From Nakamurella flavida (GTDB taxonomy: Bacteria; Actinomycetota; Actinomycetes; Mycobacteriales; Nakamurellaceae), in contig NZ_JAUSQV010000001.1 of NCBI RefSeq assembly GCF_030811475.1, positions 558,001 through 622,000 of the forward strand: 64,000 bases of DNA. Direction: 5' to 3'. This document shows positions 17,774 through 26,742 of the stretch, piece after piece. Made by a program: the position numbers and the translations under genes. How positions within the stretch are numbered: the first letter of the stretch is position 1; each line of letters begins with the position of its first letter. The notes under the pieces were generated by a model. It was not told the origin of the DNA. It saw nothing but the letters and a program-made list of their open reading frames with translations, and ran no database searches.

Positions 17774-17931
17774 GATGGGCTCCTCGAGGTCGGCGGCATC
17801 CAGGGACGGATGCCAGCAGGGACAAGGTCGCCGCACGCCGAACCATTCCCGTCCGGGCGAATCGACCGCCCGGGGGTGTCCCGCCTTACCCCGGCCACCG
17901 CCGGCCCGGTGGGTGCAGCAGGATCGGAGAC

Positions 17932-18867
17932 ATGTCCGAGGAGAACCAGTCGTCGCAGCCGTCCCCGCGGCGCCGGCCGCCGCGTCGTCCCGTCCGCCCG
18001 GTCTTCTGGGTGCTGGCCCAGGTGGGATCGCGGGTCCGGGTCAAGGCGCCCGCCGCCCTGCGGCCGGGCCCGGCGGCACCGCCCCCGGAGACGATCCGCA
18101 TCCCCACCCGGCACGGGGCCCTGCGGGCCCTGGTGCACCGCCCGGCCGGGGCCGGCCGGGCGACGCCGGTCGTCGTGCACCTGCACGGCGGCGGTTTCGT
18201 GAACCGGTACCCCGAGCAGGACAGCCACATCGCCGGGCACCTCGTCACCGAGCTCGGGGTGACCGTGGTGCTGCCGGACTACGACACCGCCCCCCGGGTC
18301 CGGTACCCGGTCGCCGAGGAGGAGGTGTTCGACGTCGTGCGGTGGGTCCAGCAGGCGGACGGATGGGACGGTGCGCGCCTGCTGCTGTCCGGCGTGAGCG
18401 CCGGGGCCAAGCTCGCCGTCAACGCCTGCCAGCACCTGCGCGACACCGGTGGGCCCGGGGCATTGGGCGTCGGGCTCTTCGTGCCCGTCCTGGACGTCAC
18501 CCGCACAGATCGCACCTCGGTCATCCCCCGTCCGGCGATCGGCCCGTTCGTGCAGCGGTTCGTCGGCTGGAGCTACTTCCCGGAGGTCGCCCGCCAGCGG
18601 GAACCGCTGGCCTCCCCCTGCCGGGACCCCCACCTGGCCCGGGCCATGCCGCCCACCGTGATCCTGACCGGGGAGCAGGACACGCTGGCGCCGGAGGGCG
18701 CCGAACTCGCCCGTACGTTGCGGGCCGGCGGCGTGCACGTGGTGCACCGGGAGTACCCCGGGGTCGACCACGATTTCATGGCCACGGCCCGGGTGGACAC
18801 CGCCCGCGCGGCACTCGCGGAGCTGGCCGCGTTCTTCGCCGCCCGACTGGACGCGGCGACCGGCTGA
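17932..18867 (+). CDS. Alpha/beta hydrolase (HSL-type esterase)
   Basis: 311 aa. The hormone-sensitive-lipase hallmark VHLHGGGFVNRYP forms the oxyanion hole (about 81-93). The nucleophile elbow is GVSAGA (about 162-167), the acid is in LTGEQDTLAPE and the catalytic His in GVDHDFM. The N-terminal 30 residues are Arg/Pro-rich. ATG has a GGAG site. It is probably a short-chain ester hydrolase or small-lactone/ester detoxifier; the true substrate is unknown. Confidence 0.88.
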   Translation: MSEENQSSQPSPRRRPPRRPVRPVFWVLAQVGSRVRVKAPAALRPGPAAPPPETIRIPTRHGALRALVHRPAGAGRATPVVVHLHGGGFVNRYPEQDSHIAGHLVTELGVTVVLPDYDTAPRVRYPVAEEEVFDVVRWVQQADGWDGARLLLSGVSAGAKLAVNACQHLRDTGGPGALGVGLFVPVLDVTRTDRTSVIPRPAIGPFVQRFVGWSYFPEVARQREPLASPCRDPHLARAMPPTVILTGEQDTLAPEGAELARTLRAGGVHVVHREYPGVDHDFMATARVDTARAALAELAAFFAARLDAATG

Positions 18868-18903
18868 CCGGGGAGGCCGGTCGACCCATGCGGCGGCAGC
18901 CGG

Positions 18904-19494
18904 TCAGGCGCGCCGCAGCACCACCGTCGTCCAGTCGTTGTGTCCGCGGATGTCGATGACCGGGCCGCCCGGACCCGCCGGGGCGCCCGCCTTGTCCTTC
19001 AGTGCCGACATCGACCCGCCCTCGAAGTCCTGCGTCCGCACGGACATGGTGTCGCCCAGGCGGATCTTGACCGTGCTCCACGACGTCAGCACGGTGATCA
19101 CGCAGCCGGTGGCCGGGACGGTGGCCTCGCGGAGATCGAGATCGGCGGTGCCCATCGCTCCCCGGATGATCAGGTGGGCCGGGACCTGCCACGGTCCACG
19201 ACGCTTGCGCGTGGTCCAGTCGATCTCCATCGTCTCCGCGCCGGCGGTCGGCTCGGTGCCGGTGGCCACCATTCCGACCGGTGGCGGGGGCGGGAACAGT
19301 CGGGCGCCGGCGGGCAGGTCGGCCAGCGCCGAGCGCAGGTCGCCCCTCGTCCGGGCGGCGTACACCGTGCGGGAGCGTTCCTCGAACTCGGCGAGGTCGA
19401 GATAGCCGCCGCCGACCGCGTCGTGCAGGACGGTCACCGCCTGCTCCCGCTCCCGGTCACCGACGCGCAGTCCATCCGGATCGGGTCCAGTCAT
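18904..19494 (-). CDS. DUF1707 SHOCT-like domain protein
   Basis: 196 aa. The N-terminal DUF1707 domain (about 5-62) has the usual RVGDREREQAVTVLHDAVGG and YLDLAEFEERSRTVYAARTR. A Pro-rich joint then precedes a beta-rich C-terminal domain with GTADLDLREATVPATG and similar repeats, like the LiaF/cell-wall-active-antibiotic-response type of fold. No membrane segment. Function unknown. Divergent from the DIP1984 gene. Confidence 0.85.
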   Translation of the reverse strand: MTGPDPDGLRVGDREREQAVTVLHDAVGGGYLDLAEFEERSRTVYAARTRGDLRSALADLPAGARLFPPPPPVGMVATGTEPTAGAETMEIDWTTRKRRGPWQVPAHLIIRGAMGTADLDLREATVPATGCVITVLTSWSTVKIRLGDTMSVRTQDFEGGSMSALKDKAGAPAGPGGPVIDIRGHNDWTTVVLRRA

Positions 19495-19578
19495 CGGCCG
19501 ATGCTATCCAGACCCCGCCCACGGCGGCCCGTCCGACGGCGCCGACCCGGCGAGCCCGGTCGTGGCAGGATCGCCGGC

Positions 19579-20043
19579 GTGAAGCTTGCCGAAGCGCTGA
19601 TGACCCGGGCCGATCTGCAGCGCCGGGTGGAGCAGTTGCGGTCCCGGATCATCGCCAACGCCCGCTTCCAGGAGGGCGAGGAACCGGCCGAGGACGCCGG
19701 CGCCCTGGTCACCGAGGCGTCCGCGGTGCTCGACCAGGTGGCGGACCTGGTGGTGGCGATCAACCTTTCCAACGCCACGACACGGCTGGCCGACGGACGG
19801 ACGATGACCGCGGCCCTGGCCCGCCGGGAGACCCTGCGGTCCCGGCACTCCCTGCTGACCACCGCGGCGGCCGCCGCCCAGGGCTCCGACGCCGGCTACC
19901 GGCAGATGCGGTCCGAGCTGCGGCACTTCGCGGCCCTGCCCGTGGTGGACCTCCGGCGTCAGGCCGATGTCGTCGCCCGCGAACTGCGCGAGTTGGACGT
20001 CGAGATCCAGCGCACCAACTGGGAGGTCGACCTGCAGGTCTGA
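19579..20043 (+). CDS. DIP1984 family (septicolysin-like) protein
   Basis: 154 aa, strongly helical, with the DIP1984 family pattern: MKLAEALMTRADLQRRVEQL at the start, then ADLVVAINLSNATTRLADGRTMTAALARRE and the ending DVEIQRTNWEVDLQV. The family has no proven role; the septicolysin name comes from one Gram-positive homologue. GTG 19579 is chosen, with CAGGA upstream. Confidence 0.88.
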   Translation: MKLAEALMTRADLQRRVEQLRSRIIANARFQEGEEPAEDAGALVTEASAVLDQVADLVVAINLSNATTRLADGRTMTAALARRETLRSRHSLLTTAAAAAQGSDAGYRQMRSELRHFAALPVVDLRRQADVVARELRELDVEIQRTNWEVDLQV

Positions 20044-20345
20044 GCAGGCAGCGAGTCGGTAGACGAGACCGGAGCGAGCACGAACCCGCGGTCGGCGGGC
20101 AACCCGACCTCCTGTCGGCGCGCGGGCGGCGCCATCCTTCGCACGATGCACGCCCAGCACGACGTACAGGTGACGCCTCATCGAGGACGTCGCATCACCG
20201 TGTGCTGGCCGGTCGCGTCGAGGGTGGGTTCGGGGACCTCGCTGTCCGGCATCACGCTGCTGTCGTGGCGCCAGGCACACTGCCCGCGGGGCGCTCTGTG
20301 ATCGAGGATGACTGTGCGTCACACTATGGGTATGAGGGACTGGGC
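20044..20345. other. Leader region upstream of kup
   Basis: 302 bp without a gene. I looked for a ydaO/c-di-AMP riboswitch, common before potassium importers, but did not find its conserved core. CACTAT at 20322-20327 could be a -10 element for kup. Nothing else could be supported. Confidence 0.35.
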
Positions 20346-22259
20346 ATGACGGACACCGTGGCGGTCGGTACGACCGGACGGCGCGCGGGCAGGGCGGCGC
20401 CGGTGGGCGGAGCCGCCGCCATCGGCGCCCTGGGCATCGTGTTCGGGGACATCGGCACCAGCGGCCTCTACACCTACCAGCAGGTGGTCACCACACCGGA
20501 CAGTCGGCTGGACAAGGTCATGGTGCTCGGCACCGTGTCGATGTTGATCTGGTCGCTTTTCCTGGTGGTGACCGTGCTGTACGTCCGGCTGCTCATGCGC
20601 ACCGACAACGCCGGCGAGGGCGGGCTGCTCGCCCTGTTCGGTCTGCTGCGACTCAGCGGTGGCGGGCCCCGGATCACCCAGGTGTGCGCGGTTCTCGCGA
20701 TGATCGGGGCCGCGACCTTCCTGGGTGATTCGGTGATCACCCCGGCGGTGTCGGTGCTCTCGGCGGTGGAGGGGATCGAGACCTTCGACACCGATCTGGC
20801 CGGTGTCGTGGTGCCCATCGCCGTGGTCATCCTGACGGGGCTGTTCCTGCTCCAGCGGTTCGGCACCGAACGGATCGGCGGGTTGTTCGGCCCGGTCATG
20901 GTGGTCTGGTTCTCGATCATCCTGGTCGTCGGCCTGCTCTCCCTCGTCCGTAGTCCCGAGGTGCTGGCCGCGCTCTCGCCGCACTGGATCGCGCTGCTGG
21001 TCGCCGAGCAGCCGTGGGTCGCGTTCGTCGCGCTCGGCGGTGTGGTGCTGGCGATCACCGGGGCGGAGGCGTTGTACGCCGACATGGGCCACTTCGGGCG
21101 CCGGCCCATCGCGCTGGCCTGGCTGGCCGTCGTCTTCCCGGCCCTGGTGTGCAACTACCTCGGGCAGGGGGCGGAGGTGCTGCGCAACCCGGACGCGGTG
21201 AACGACCCGTTCTGGGGCCTGATCCCGCACTGGGCGACCATCCCCACGGTCGTCATCGCCACCCTGGCCACGGTCATCGCCTCCCAGGCGGTGATCTCCG
21301 GCAGCTTCAGCGTCGTGCACCAGGCCGGCCGGCTGGGGCTGCTGCCCCGGCTGCGGGTCACCCACACCTCCGACGAGAACTCCCGCCAGATCTATCTCCC
21401 CGCGGTCAACCTGCTGCTGGCCGCCGGGGTGCTGACCCTGGTGCTCACGTTCCGCAGCTCCGAGGCGCTGACCGACGCCTACGGGCTGGCCGTGACGATG
21501 ACGATCGTCATCACCACCACCATCTACCTGGTGCTGCGGCACGTCACGCGGCAGTGGAGCTGGGAGTTCGCCGTCGGCGCGTTCATCTGGGTGATCATGC
21601 TGTTCTTCCTGGCCTCCAACGCGCTGAAGATCCCGACCGGCGGATGGCTGCCACTGTCCATCGGCTTCGTCGTGGCCTCCCTGATGGGCATCTGGTCGTG
21701 GGGGACCCACCGGTTGCGCCGCCGTCTGCAGGACGACGCGGGCACCGCCGACTACAGCATCGACACCGAGATCGCCCAGCACATCGGGGCGGCCCGCGTC
21801 CCCGGCACCGCGGTCTACCTGGGCCGCGCGGCGGACATCGCCCCGCTGGCCATGCGGTCCATGCTGGACTTCACCCACGCCCTGCACGAACACGTGCTGA
21901 TCGTGCACTCCACGGTCGCCGACCTGGCCGTGGTGCCCGCGCAGGAGCGCATCCGGGTCGTCGACCACGGCAGCGGGGTGTACGAGATCGCCTTCCACAT
22001 CGGCTACTACGAGCGGTTCTCCGTCCCGGAGCTCGTCCGGCTGGCCTGCGACGAGGCGCCGGAACTGGCCCGCGTCGACGTCGCCGCGGCCATCTACTTC
22101 CTGTCCGACGTCACCCCGCACTACCGGGCCCGCACCGTGGTGGCGACCTGGCGGCAACGGGTCTTCATCGGGCTCGACCGACTGGCTCCCGAACGCATCG
22201 ATTCACTCGGCCTGCCCAACGGCCGGACCGTCGTGGTCGGACGGGATGTCGACATCTGA
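20346..22259 (+). CDS. kup: Kup-family potassium uptake protein
   Basis: A K+/H+ symporter of 637 aa. The N-terminal signature GALGIVFGDIGTSGLYTYQQ is at about 28-47, with twelve hydrophobic segments to about residue 455. Conserved loops include GDSVITPAVSVLSAVEG, ALYADMGHFGRRPI and SVVHQAGRLGLLPRLRV. A cytoplasmic C-terminal domain of about 180 residues ends in YFLSDVTPHYRARTVVATW. ATG 20346 has GAGGGAC before it. The reading frame is open far upstream, which I discount. Confidence 0.95.
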   Translation: MTDTVAVGTTGRRAGRAAPVGGAAAIGALGIVFGDIGTSGLYTYQQVVTTPDSRLDKVMVLGTVSMLIWSLFLVVTVLYVRLLMRTDNAGEGGLLALFGLLRLSGGGPRITQVCAVLAMIGAATFLGDSVITPAVSVLSAVEGIETFDTDLAGVVVPIAVVILTGLFLLQRFGTERIGGLFGPVMVVWFSIILVVGLLSLVRSPEVLAALSPHWIALLVAEQPWVAFVALGGVVLAITGAEALYADMGHFGRRPIALAWLAVVFPALVCNYLGQGAEVLRNPDAVNDPFWGLIPHWATIPTVVIATLATVIASQAVISGSFSVVHQAGRLGLLPRLRVTHTSDENSRQIYLPAVNLLLAAGVLTLVLTFRSSEALTDAYGLAVTMTIVITTTIYLVLRHVTRQWSWEFAVGAFIWVIMLFFLASNALKIPTGGWLPLSIGFVVASLMGIWSWGTHRLRRRLQDDAGTADYSIDTEIAQHIGAARVPGTAVYLGRAADIAPLAMRSMLDFTHALHEHVLIVHSTVADLAVVPAQERIRVVDHGSGVYEIAFHIGYYERFSVPELVRLACDEAPELARVDVAAAIYFLSDVTPHYRARTVVATWRQRVFIGLDRLAPERIDSLGLPNGRTVVVGRDVDI

Positions 22260-22314
22260 GCGGGCGGGCGACATCCGGTCGTCGCTGGGATCTGCGGACT
22301 CCTACGGTGGACCG

Positions 22315-22884
22315 GTGACGGATCGACAGCAGGGCGCCGGGCCGGTGGTGCGGGACGCGACCGCGGCGGACGCGGCGGCGTGCGCGGACATCTACGCCCC
22401 CTACGTCACCGACACGGCGATCACCTTCGAGACCGACCCGCCCACGGTGGCCGAGATGGCCGCCCGTATCGCCGCCGCCCAGCTCGCCCACGCCTGGTTG
22501 GTGCTCGACGCGGGCGGCGACCCGGACGGCGACAAGAGCACGGTGATCGGGTACGCGTACGCCGTGCCGCACAAGGCCCGGCCCGCCTACCGCTGGGCGG
22601 CCGAGGTGAGTGTCTACCTGGCGCCGGGCGCCACCGGTCGCGGCGGCGGACGAGCGCTGTACACGGCGCTGCTCGAGCGCCTCACCGCCCGCGGGTTCCG
22701 CACCGTCACCGCCGGGATGACCCTGCCCAATCCGGCCAGCGCCGGCCTGCACGCGGCGCTGGGTTTCGAGCCGGTCGGCACCTACCGGCGCATCGGTCAC
22801 AAGCTGGGTGCCTGGCGTGATGTCGCGGTGGTGCAGATGCAGCTCAGCGCACCGGATGTCGAGCCGCCCGGCGAGCCACGGTGA
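22315..22884 (+). CDS. GNAT acetyltransferase, phosphinothricin N-acetyltransferase-like
   Basis: 189 aa. The Pat/MddA pattern is clear: RDATAADAAACADIYAPYV, ITFETDPPTVAEMAARI, YAYAVPHKARPAYRWAAEVS, then the acetyl-CoA loop GATGRGGGRALY and AGLHAALGFEPVGTYRRIGHKLG. It would acetylate an amino-acid-like amine such as methionine sulfone or phosphinothricin. GTG 22315 is chosen; an ATG at 22246 inside the end of kup would add 23 unlikely residues. Confidence 0.88.
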   Translation: MTDRQQGAGPVVRDATAADAAACADIYAPYVTDTAITFETDPPTVAEMAARIAAAQLAHAWLVLDAGGDPDGDKSTVIGYAYAVPHKARPAYRWAAEVSVYLAPGATGRGGGRALYTALLERLTARGFRTVTAGMTLPNPASAGLHAALGFEPVGTYRRIGHKLGAWRDVAVVQMQLSAPDVEPPGEPR

Positions 22885-23013
22885 GGCACGGCTGTCACGG
22901 GCGCTCCACGACGTGGCAGACCGGTCGCGATGGCCCCCGTCTCCGGAGGCCGGTGACCCACCCTCCCGACAGAGTGACGCGGGGGTGGGATCAGACCACC
23001 ACGGCTCGCCCTG

Positions 23014-23547
23014 CTACCCGCGGGTCTGAGGTGCCGGCGTGATCCGGTACTTGAAGCCGCGGTGGGAGCCGACGAAGCCCAGCTGTTCGTAGAACCGGTG
23101 GGCGTCCGTCCGTGCCTCGTCGGACGTCAGCTGGACGAGCGAGGCCCCGACCGCCGGGGCGGCGGTGTCGACGACCCATCGCATGAGCGCGCCGCCGATG
23201 CCGCCGGAGCGGTGGGTGCTGCTCACGCGGACCGCTTCGACGAGCAGGCGCCGCGTGCCCCGGCGGGCCATCCCGGGGATACGGGTGAGCTGGAACGTGG
23301 CGACCACCTCGCCGGAGGACGCGGTGGCCACCAGGATCTCGTTGGCCGGGTCGTCGATGATCTCCTGCAGGGCGGACCGGTACGCCTCGGTGTCGGCGTC
23401 CCGGGCGCGGTCCCCGCGGCCGGCGCTCACCGGGTCGTCGGAGAGCAGGTGGACGAGCGCGGTCAGGTCGTCGCCGGTGGCGCGGCGCAGCAGGAGGTCC
23501 CGGCTCCCGGCCGACACGGTGGCGGGGAGCGGCAGGGCGGCGATCAC
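23014..23547 (-). CDS. GNAT family N-acetyltransferase
   Basis: 177 aa. An N-terminal LLLRRATGDDLTALVHLL strand-helix, a central VATFQLTRIP, the acetyl-CoA binding HRSGGIGGALMRWVV loop and the C-terminal AHRFYEQLGFVGSHRGFKYRI are the GNAT hallmarks. GTG 23547 has CAGGA 9 bases upstream; an upstream start at 23604 lacks a ribosome site. Substrate unknown. Next to another GNAT on the opposite strand but not closely similar to it. Confidence 0.85.
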   Translation of the reverse strand: MIAALPLPATVSAGSRDLLLRRATGDDLTALVHLLSDDPVSAGRGDRARDADTEAYRSALQEIIDDPANEILVATASSGEVVATFQLTRIPGMARRGTRRLLVEAVRVSSTHRSGGIGGALMRWVVDTAAPAVGASLVQLTSDEARTDAHRFYEQLGFVGSHRGFKYRITPAPQTRG

Positions 23548-23626
23548 GGGGTCGATCCTGCCCTGGCCGGCTGTCCACGGGGCAGCGCGGGTCGCTCCCA
23601 CCACTGGTGGTTCGGCCCGCGGACAG

Positions 23627-24013
23627 TCAGTGGCCGGCCGGGCTCAGCCGCAGGGTGGTGGCCACGGCCTGCTCGGTGCACATCCGGTCCGCCGACGCCG
23701 CCCCGAAGGACCCGTACTTCGCCCGGTAGGCGTCGTCGACCGCCGACCGGGCCTCGCTCGAACCGACGTGCGCGAGGAAGACGTCGATCTCGAGGCCGGG
23801 CACACGCACGCGGGCCCGCCCGGAACGGAGCGCGGCACCGAACCAGCCGGTCTCGCGCTGGAACCAGGTGCGCACGAAGACGTCCGGGCCGGCCACCACC
23901 ACCCAGATCGGGGTCCACGGGCGCAGCGTCGCGTCGAGACGCGTCACCGCGATCTCCAGCTCACCGGCGGCGCCGATCGTCTCGAGCTCGGCGGCGGTCC
24001 AGGAGGAGGTCAC
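23627..24013 (-). CDS. DUF2255 family protein
   Basis: 128 aa. It shows the split-barrel-like DUF2255 pattern: WTAAELETIGAAGELEIAV, PIWVVVAGPDVFVRTW, GWFGAALRSGRARVRVPG and DDAYRAKYG. The fold is related to deazaflavin-dependent nitroreductases, but no catalytic assignment can be made. GTG 24013 is used; a long open frame upstream is not coding. It lies 26 bp downstream of the FAD oxidoreductase, so they may be co-transcribed. Confidence 0.85.
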   Translation of the reverse strand: MTSSWTAAELETIGAAGELEIAVTRLDATLRPWTPIWVVVAGPDVFVRTWFQRETGWFGAALRSGRARVRVPGLEIDVFLAHVGSSEARSAVDDAYRAKYGSFGAASADRMCTEQAVATTLRLSPAGH

Positions 24014-24039
24014 CAGCCCAGTCTGCGCGCGGTGGTGGC

Positions 24040-25461
24040 TCACCCCTCCGGTCGGAGGGGGCCGACGGCCTGCGGGGACGAGAACACGTCGTGCGGATCC
24101 CAGCAGGTCTTGACCCGGCGCAGTCGGTCGACGTTCGCGCCCCAGTAGGCCCGCTCCGCGTCCGCCATCTCCGGGTTGGGGACGTTGATGTACGCCCCGT
24201 CCACGTACGGGGCGAGCGCCGCCGAGAACTCCGCCACCCAGGTCAGACACGCTGTCGTCTCGCGGGCGTCCGCATCGCAGTCGCCGGCGCCGGGACCCCG
24301 CCGACCCCAGCCGGCACCGGGCTCGGCGTAGAACAGGGCGTCCCGGTGGGCGAAGGCGGCGCCGCCGGACGGCTCCGCGGTGGGCAGCGCTCCACCGAAC
24401 GCGTTGGCGAACCAGTTGCACGCGGCGGTGGGTGCGGCGGCCATGAACTCGCCGACGACGGCGATCGCCGTGGGAGGCAACGGGGTGCGGACGATCTGGG
24501 AGGCGAACTTCCAGTTCGCGGGTTCGGCGTCCAGCGGGATCTGCAGGTCTGCGTAGAGATCGGCCCATGAGCCCTGCGTGGTGGTGACCTCCGGGTCGCC
24601 GAGGGCGACCAGGTCGGCGAGCAGGCCGATGGCCTCCGCCGCCGTTCCGTCGACGAGCGCGGCGATGAGCACGACCTCGTCGCGACGGACCTCCAGCTGG
24701 CTGGTCAGGCGCGGATCGCCCGCCGGTGCGGACCCTTGCCACACCTCGAGCACCTCGGACAGGTGCGCCAGACCGGGCCAGCGAGCCACCAGGGTGGCGG
24801 CCTGCGACACGGGATGCACCCGGTAGGTCAGCGCGGTGACGACACCCAGGCTCCCGTTGCCCGCCCCGCGCAACGCCCACAGCAGGTCGGGGGAGTGCGA
24901 CTCGTCGACGTGCACGGTCCGGGCGCCGCCGCGGTCGTCGGCGACGACGATCTCGACAGCCAGGAGGTTGTCACAGGCCATCCCGAAGGCGCGGGTGAGG
25001 AGTCCGAACCCGCCGCCCAGGGTGGCGCCGGCCAGCCCCACGCTGCCTTCCGTCCCGGTGGGCGCGGCCAGTCCGTGGGCGCCGAGCGCGGCCACCGCCT
25101 CGAGCTGGGTGAGGCCGGCGCCGAGCGTCGCGGTCCCGGCCACGGGGTCGATGTCCACCGACTTCAGCCGGCTCACGTCGATGACCAGCCCGCCGTCCAG
25201 GGACGACCACCCCTCCAGGCTGTGCCGGCCGCTGCGGATCCGGAAGGCGGTCCCGGTCCGGCGGGCCCAGTCCACGGCATGCACGACGTCGGCGGTCGAC
25301 CCGGCGAACACGACGGCAGCCGGCCGGCGGGTGACGAGCAGGTTCCACGGGGTCCGCGCCCGCCCCCAGGCCTCGTCGCCGGGCCGGACGACCTCTCCCG
25401 TCAGTCGCGGGGGCGAGGCGGCTCCGGTGGGGCGACCCAGCGTCGAGCCCCCCGCGGTCAC
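24040..25461 (-). CDS. FAD-binding oxidoreductase with berberine-bridge (BBE) C-terminus
   Basis: A flavoprotein of 473 aa (p-cresol methylhydroxylase/BBE superfamily). The FAD-binding half has AVVFAGSTADVVHAVDWAR, FRIRSGRHSLEG (flavinylation-type His in GRHS), GLVIDVSRLK, GLAGATLGGGFGLLTRAFG and GNGSLGVVTALTYRV. The C-terminal BBE tail is YINVPNPE to YWGANVDRLRRVKTCWDPHDVF. GTG 25461 has GGGAG before it. An in-frame ATG at 25608 lies inside a dyad element and would prepend a Cys-rich run, so it is disfavoured. Substrate unknown. Confidence 0.9.
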   Translation of the reverse strand: MTAGGSTLGRPTGAASPPRLTGEVVRPGDEAWGRARTPWNLLVTRRPAAVVFAGSTADVVHAVDWARRTGTAFRIRSGRHSLEGWSSLDGGLVIDVSRLKSVDIDPVAGTATLGAGLTQLEAVAALGAHGLAAPTGTEGSVGLAGATLGGGFGLLTRAFGMACDNLLAVEIVVADDRGGARTVHVDESHSPDLLWALRGAGNGSLGVVTALTYRVHPVSQAATLVARWPGLAHLSEVLEVWQGSAPAGDPRLTSQLEVRRDEVVLIAALVDGTAAEAIGLLADLVALGDPEVTTTQGSWADLYADLQIPLDAEPANWKFASQIVRTPLPPTAIAVVGEFMAAAPTAACNWFANAFGGALPTAEPSGGAAFAHRDALFYAEPGAGWGRRGPGAGDCDADARETTACLTWVAEFSAALAPYVDGAYINVPNPEMADAERAYWGANVDRLRRVKTCWDPHDVFSSPQAVGPLRPEG

Positions 25462-25583
25462 CGACGCGCTCCCGCGACCCCGCCGGACGGTGTCGGCCGC
25501 ACGACCATCTCCAGGACCCCCGCGCGCCTCGGTGCCGCAGCAACCCCCCGGTGCCGTGACCAGCGTCCGGAAAGCGAAGTGTG

Positions 25584-25614
25584 CCGGACAAGATCCGCTA
25601 GCGGACATGTCCGG
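25584..25614. promoter_or_regulatory. Nested inverted repeat in divergent promoter region
   Basis: An outer pair CCGGACA (25584-25590) and TGTCCGG (25608-25614) flanks a perfect 12-bp palindrome TCCGCTAGCGGA (25594-25605). It lies between the divergent FAD oxidoreductase and cupin genes and looks like a two-layer operator. The regulator is not in the window. Confidence 0.5.
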
Positions 25615-25799
25615 TTCCGGGCGGACGGGCGGGGCGGCGCCACGGCGTCGTGGGGGGTTGTGACAGGGCACCGTTCGGCAGTGGTGCGACCACCGGGCCG
25701 GACCTAGCGTGGAACCGGTACGTCGCCCGTTGCCCACGTCGTCGCGGTCCCACCCGGGGCTAGCCCGTCGGAGCGGTTCCGAGATCCGAGGAGACACCC

Positions 25800-26204
25800 G
25801 TGAAGATCACCGCCAGCACCACCGACACCCAGCGCGGCCCGGAGGGCTGGTTCACCGGTGCGGTGTTCATCGACGGGATCCGCAACCCCGACGACCAGTC
25901 GGCGATCGGCTGCGCCCACGTGCGGTTCACCCCCGGAGCGCGCACCGCCTGGCACCACCACCCGCTGGGCCAGACCCTCTACGTCACCGACGGGGTCGGC
26001 CTGGTCGCACGCCGGGGTGGTGACCCCGTCGTCATCCGGCCCGGTGACGTCGTTGTCATCGAGCCCGGTGAGGAGCACTGGCACGGCGCCACCTCCACCC
26101 GGTTCATGGCCCATGTGGCCATGCAGGAGGCCGACGACCAGGGCCAGGTCGTCACCTGGCTCGACCCCGTCTCCGACGAGGAGTACACCGCCCCCGCGGA
26201 GTGA
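25800..26204 (+). CDS. Cupin domain protein (small single-domain)
   Basis: 134 aa. Cupin motif 1 GARTAWHHHPLGQTLYVTDG gives three clustered His and a later polar ligand. Motif 2 is PGDVVVIEPGEEHWHGATS. It resembles the small metal-binding cupins annotated as (R)-mandelonitrile lyase or quercetinase-like. GTG 25800 follows GAGGAGA. Sharing a divergent promoter with the FAD oxidoreductase hints at one pathway, but its reaction is not known. Confidence 0.88.
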   Translation: MKITASTTDTQRGPEGWFTGAVFIDGIRNPDDQSAIGCAHVRFTPGARTAWHHHPLGQTLYVTDGVGLVARRGGDPVVIRPGDVVVIEPGEEHWHGATSTRFMAHVAMQEADDQGQVVTWLDPVSDEEYTAPAE

Positions 26205-26311
26205 TCCGCCCGTCCACCGAGGTGCGGCGCTGACGTGCCGGAGCCGTGCTCGTGTGGTGGGATCCCGCCCGGCGGGGGCACCCGGCCGGTGTGGACGGAC
26301 GCGGGGGAGCG

Positions 26312-26655
26312 ATGGCGAAGAAGGTCAGGTTGGCGTGGCGGACCCATCGGCCGCTCGCCGAGGTCGACGCGTTCCTGACCAGCACGGTCTTCGACGCCCT
26401 GCGCTCCTACGACTACCTGTTCGAGCCGCCCACCGACATGCCTCGGGACGGCCTCCCGGGGACGGAATGGGTGGCGATCCGCAGGGCGGCCCGGCCGGGG
26501 TGTGGCTGTTCAGCCTCCTGTTGTGGTGGCTCACGCCGAACACCCACCGTGCCGTCTTCTGGGTGGGCAGCCTGGCCGACGGCCGGACCGAACTCCTGGC
26601 GGCCGGTGACCTGCCTGGTGCCGTCGCCCGCACCCTGCAGGACCTGGCCGACTGA
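26312..26655 (+). pseudogene. Small protein of unknown function, apparent frameshift
   Basis: From ATG 26312 (GGGGGAG site) one frame gives MAKKVRLAWRTHRPLAEVDA to GTEWVAIRR. After 26480 the sense passes to another frame giving GVWLFSLLLWWLTPNTHRAV to TLQDLAD and the stop at 26655. One G lost from the run at about 26482-26487 would explain it. The rejoined protein is about 114 residues with one hydrophobic stretch. The family is not recognised. Either a real mutation or a homopolymer read error. Confidence 0.6.
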
Positions 26656-26742
26656 CCCGTCCGGCCCGGTCCGCCGCGCTGCACATCGGGGTCGGACCCG
26701 TTACGGTCATCGGCACCCGGACCATCACCGGAGGGGGTATCG

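Noticed and set aside
20044-20345. ydaO/c-di-AMP riboswitch before kup
   Set aside because: The conserved core segments were not found in the 302-bp leader.
19281-20345. Long N-terminal extension of Kup
   Set aside because: It crosses the DUF1707 and DIP1984 genes in another frame; Kup homology and a ribosome site begin at 20,346.
24040-25797. Longer FAD oxidoreductase starting near 25,797 or 25,608
   Set aside because: The extra residues are low-complexity and cross a dyad element and the divergent promoter region; GTG 25,461 has a good ribosome site.
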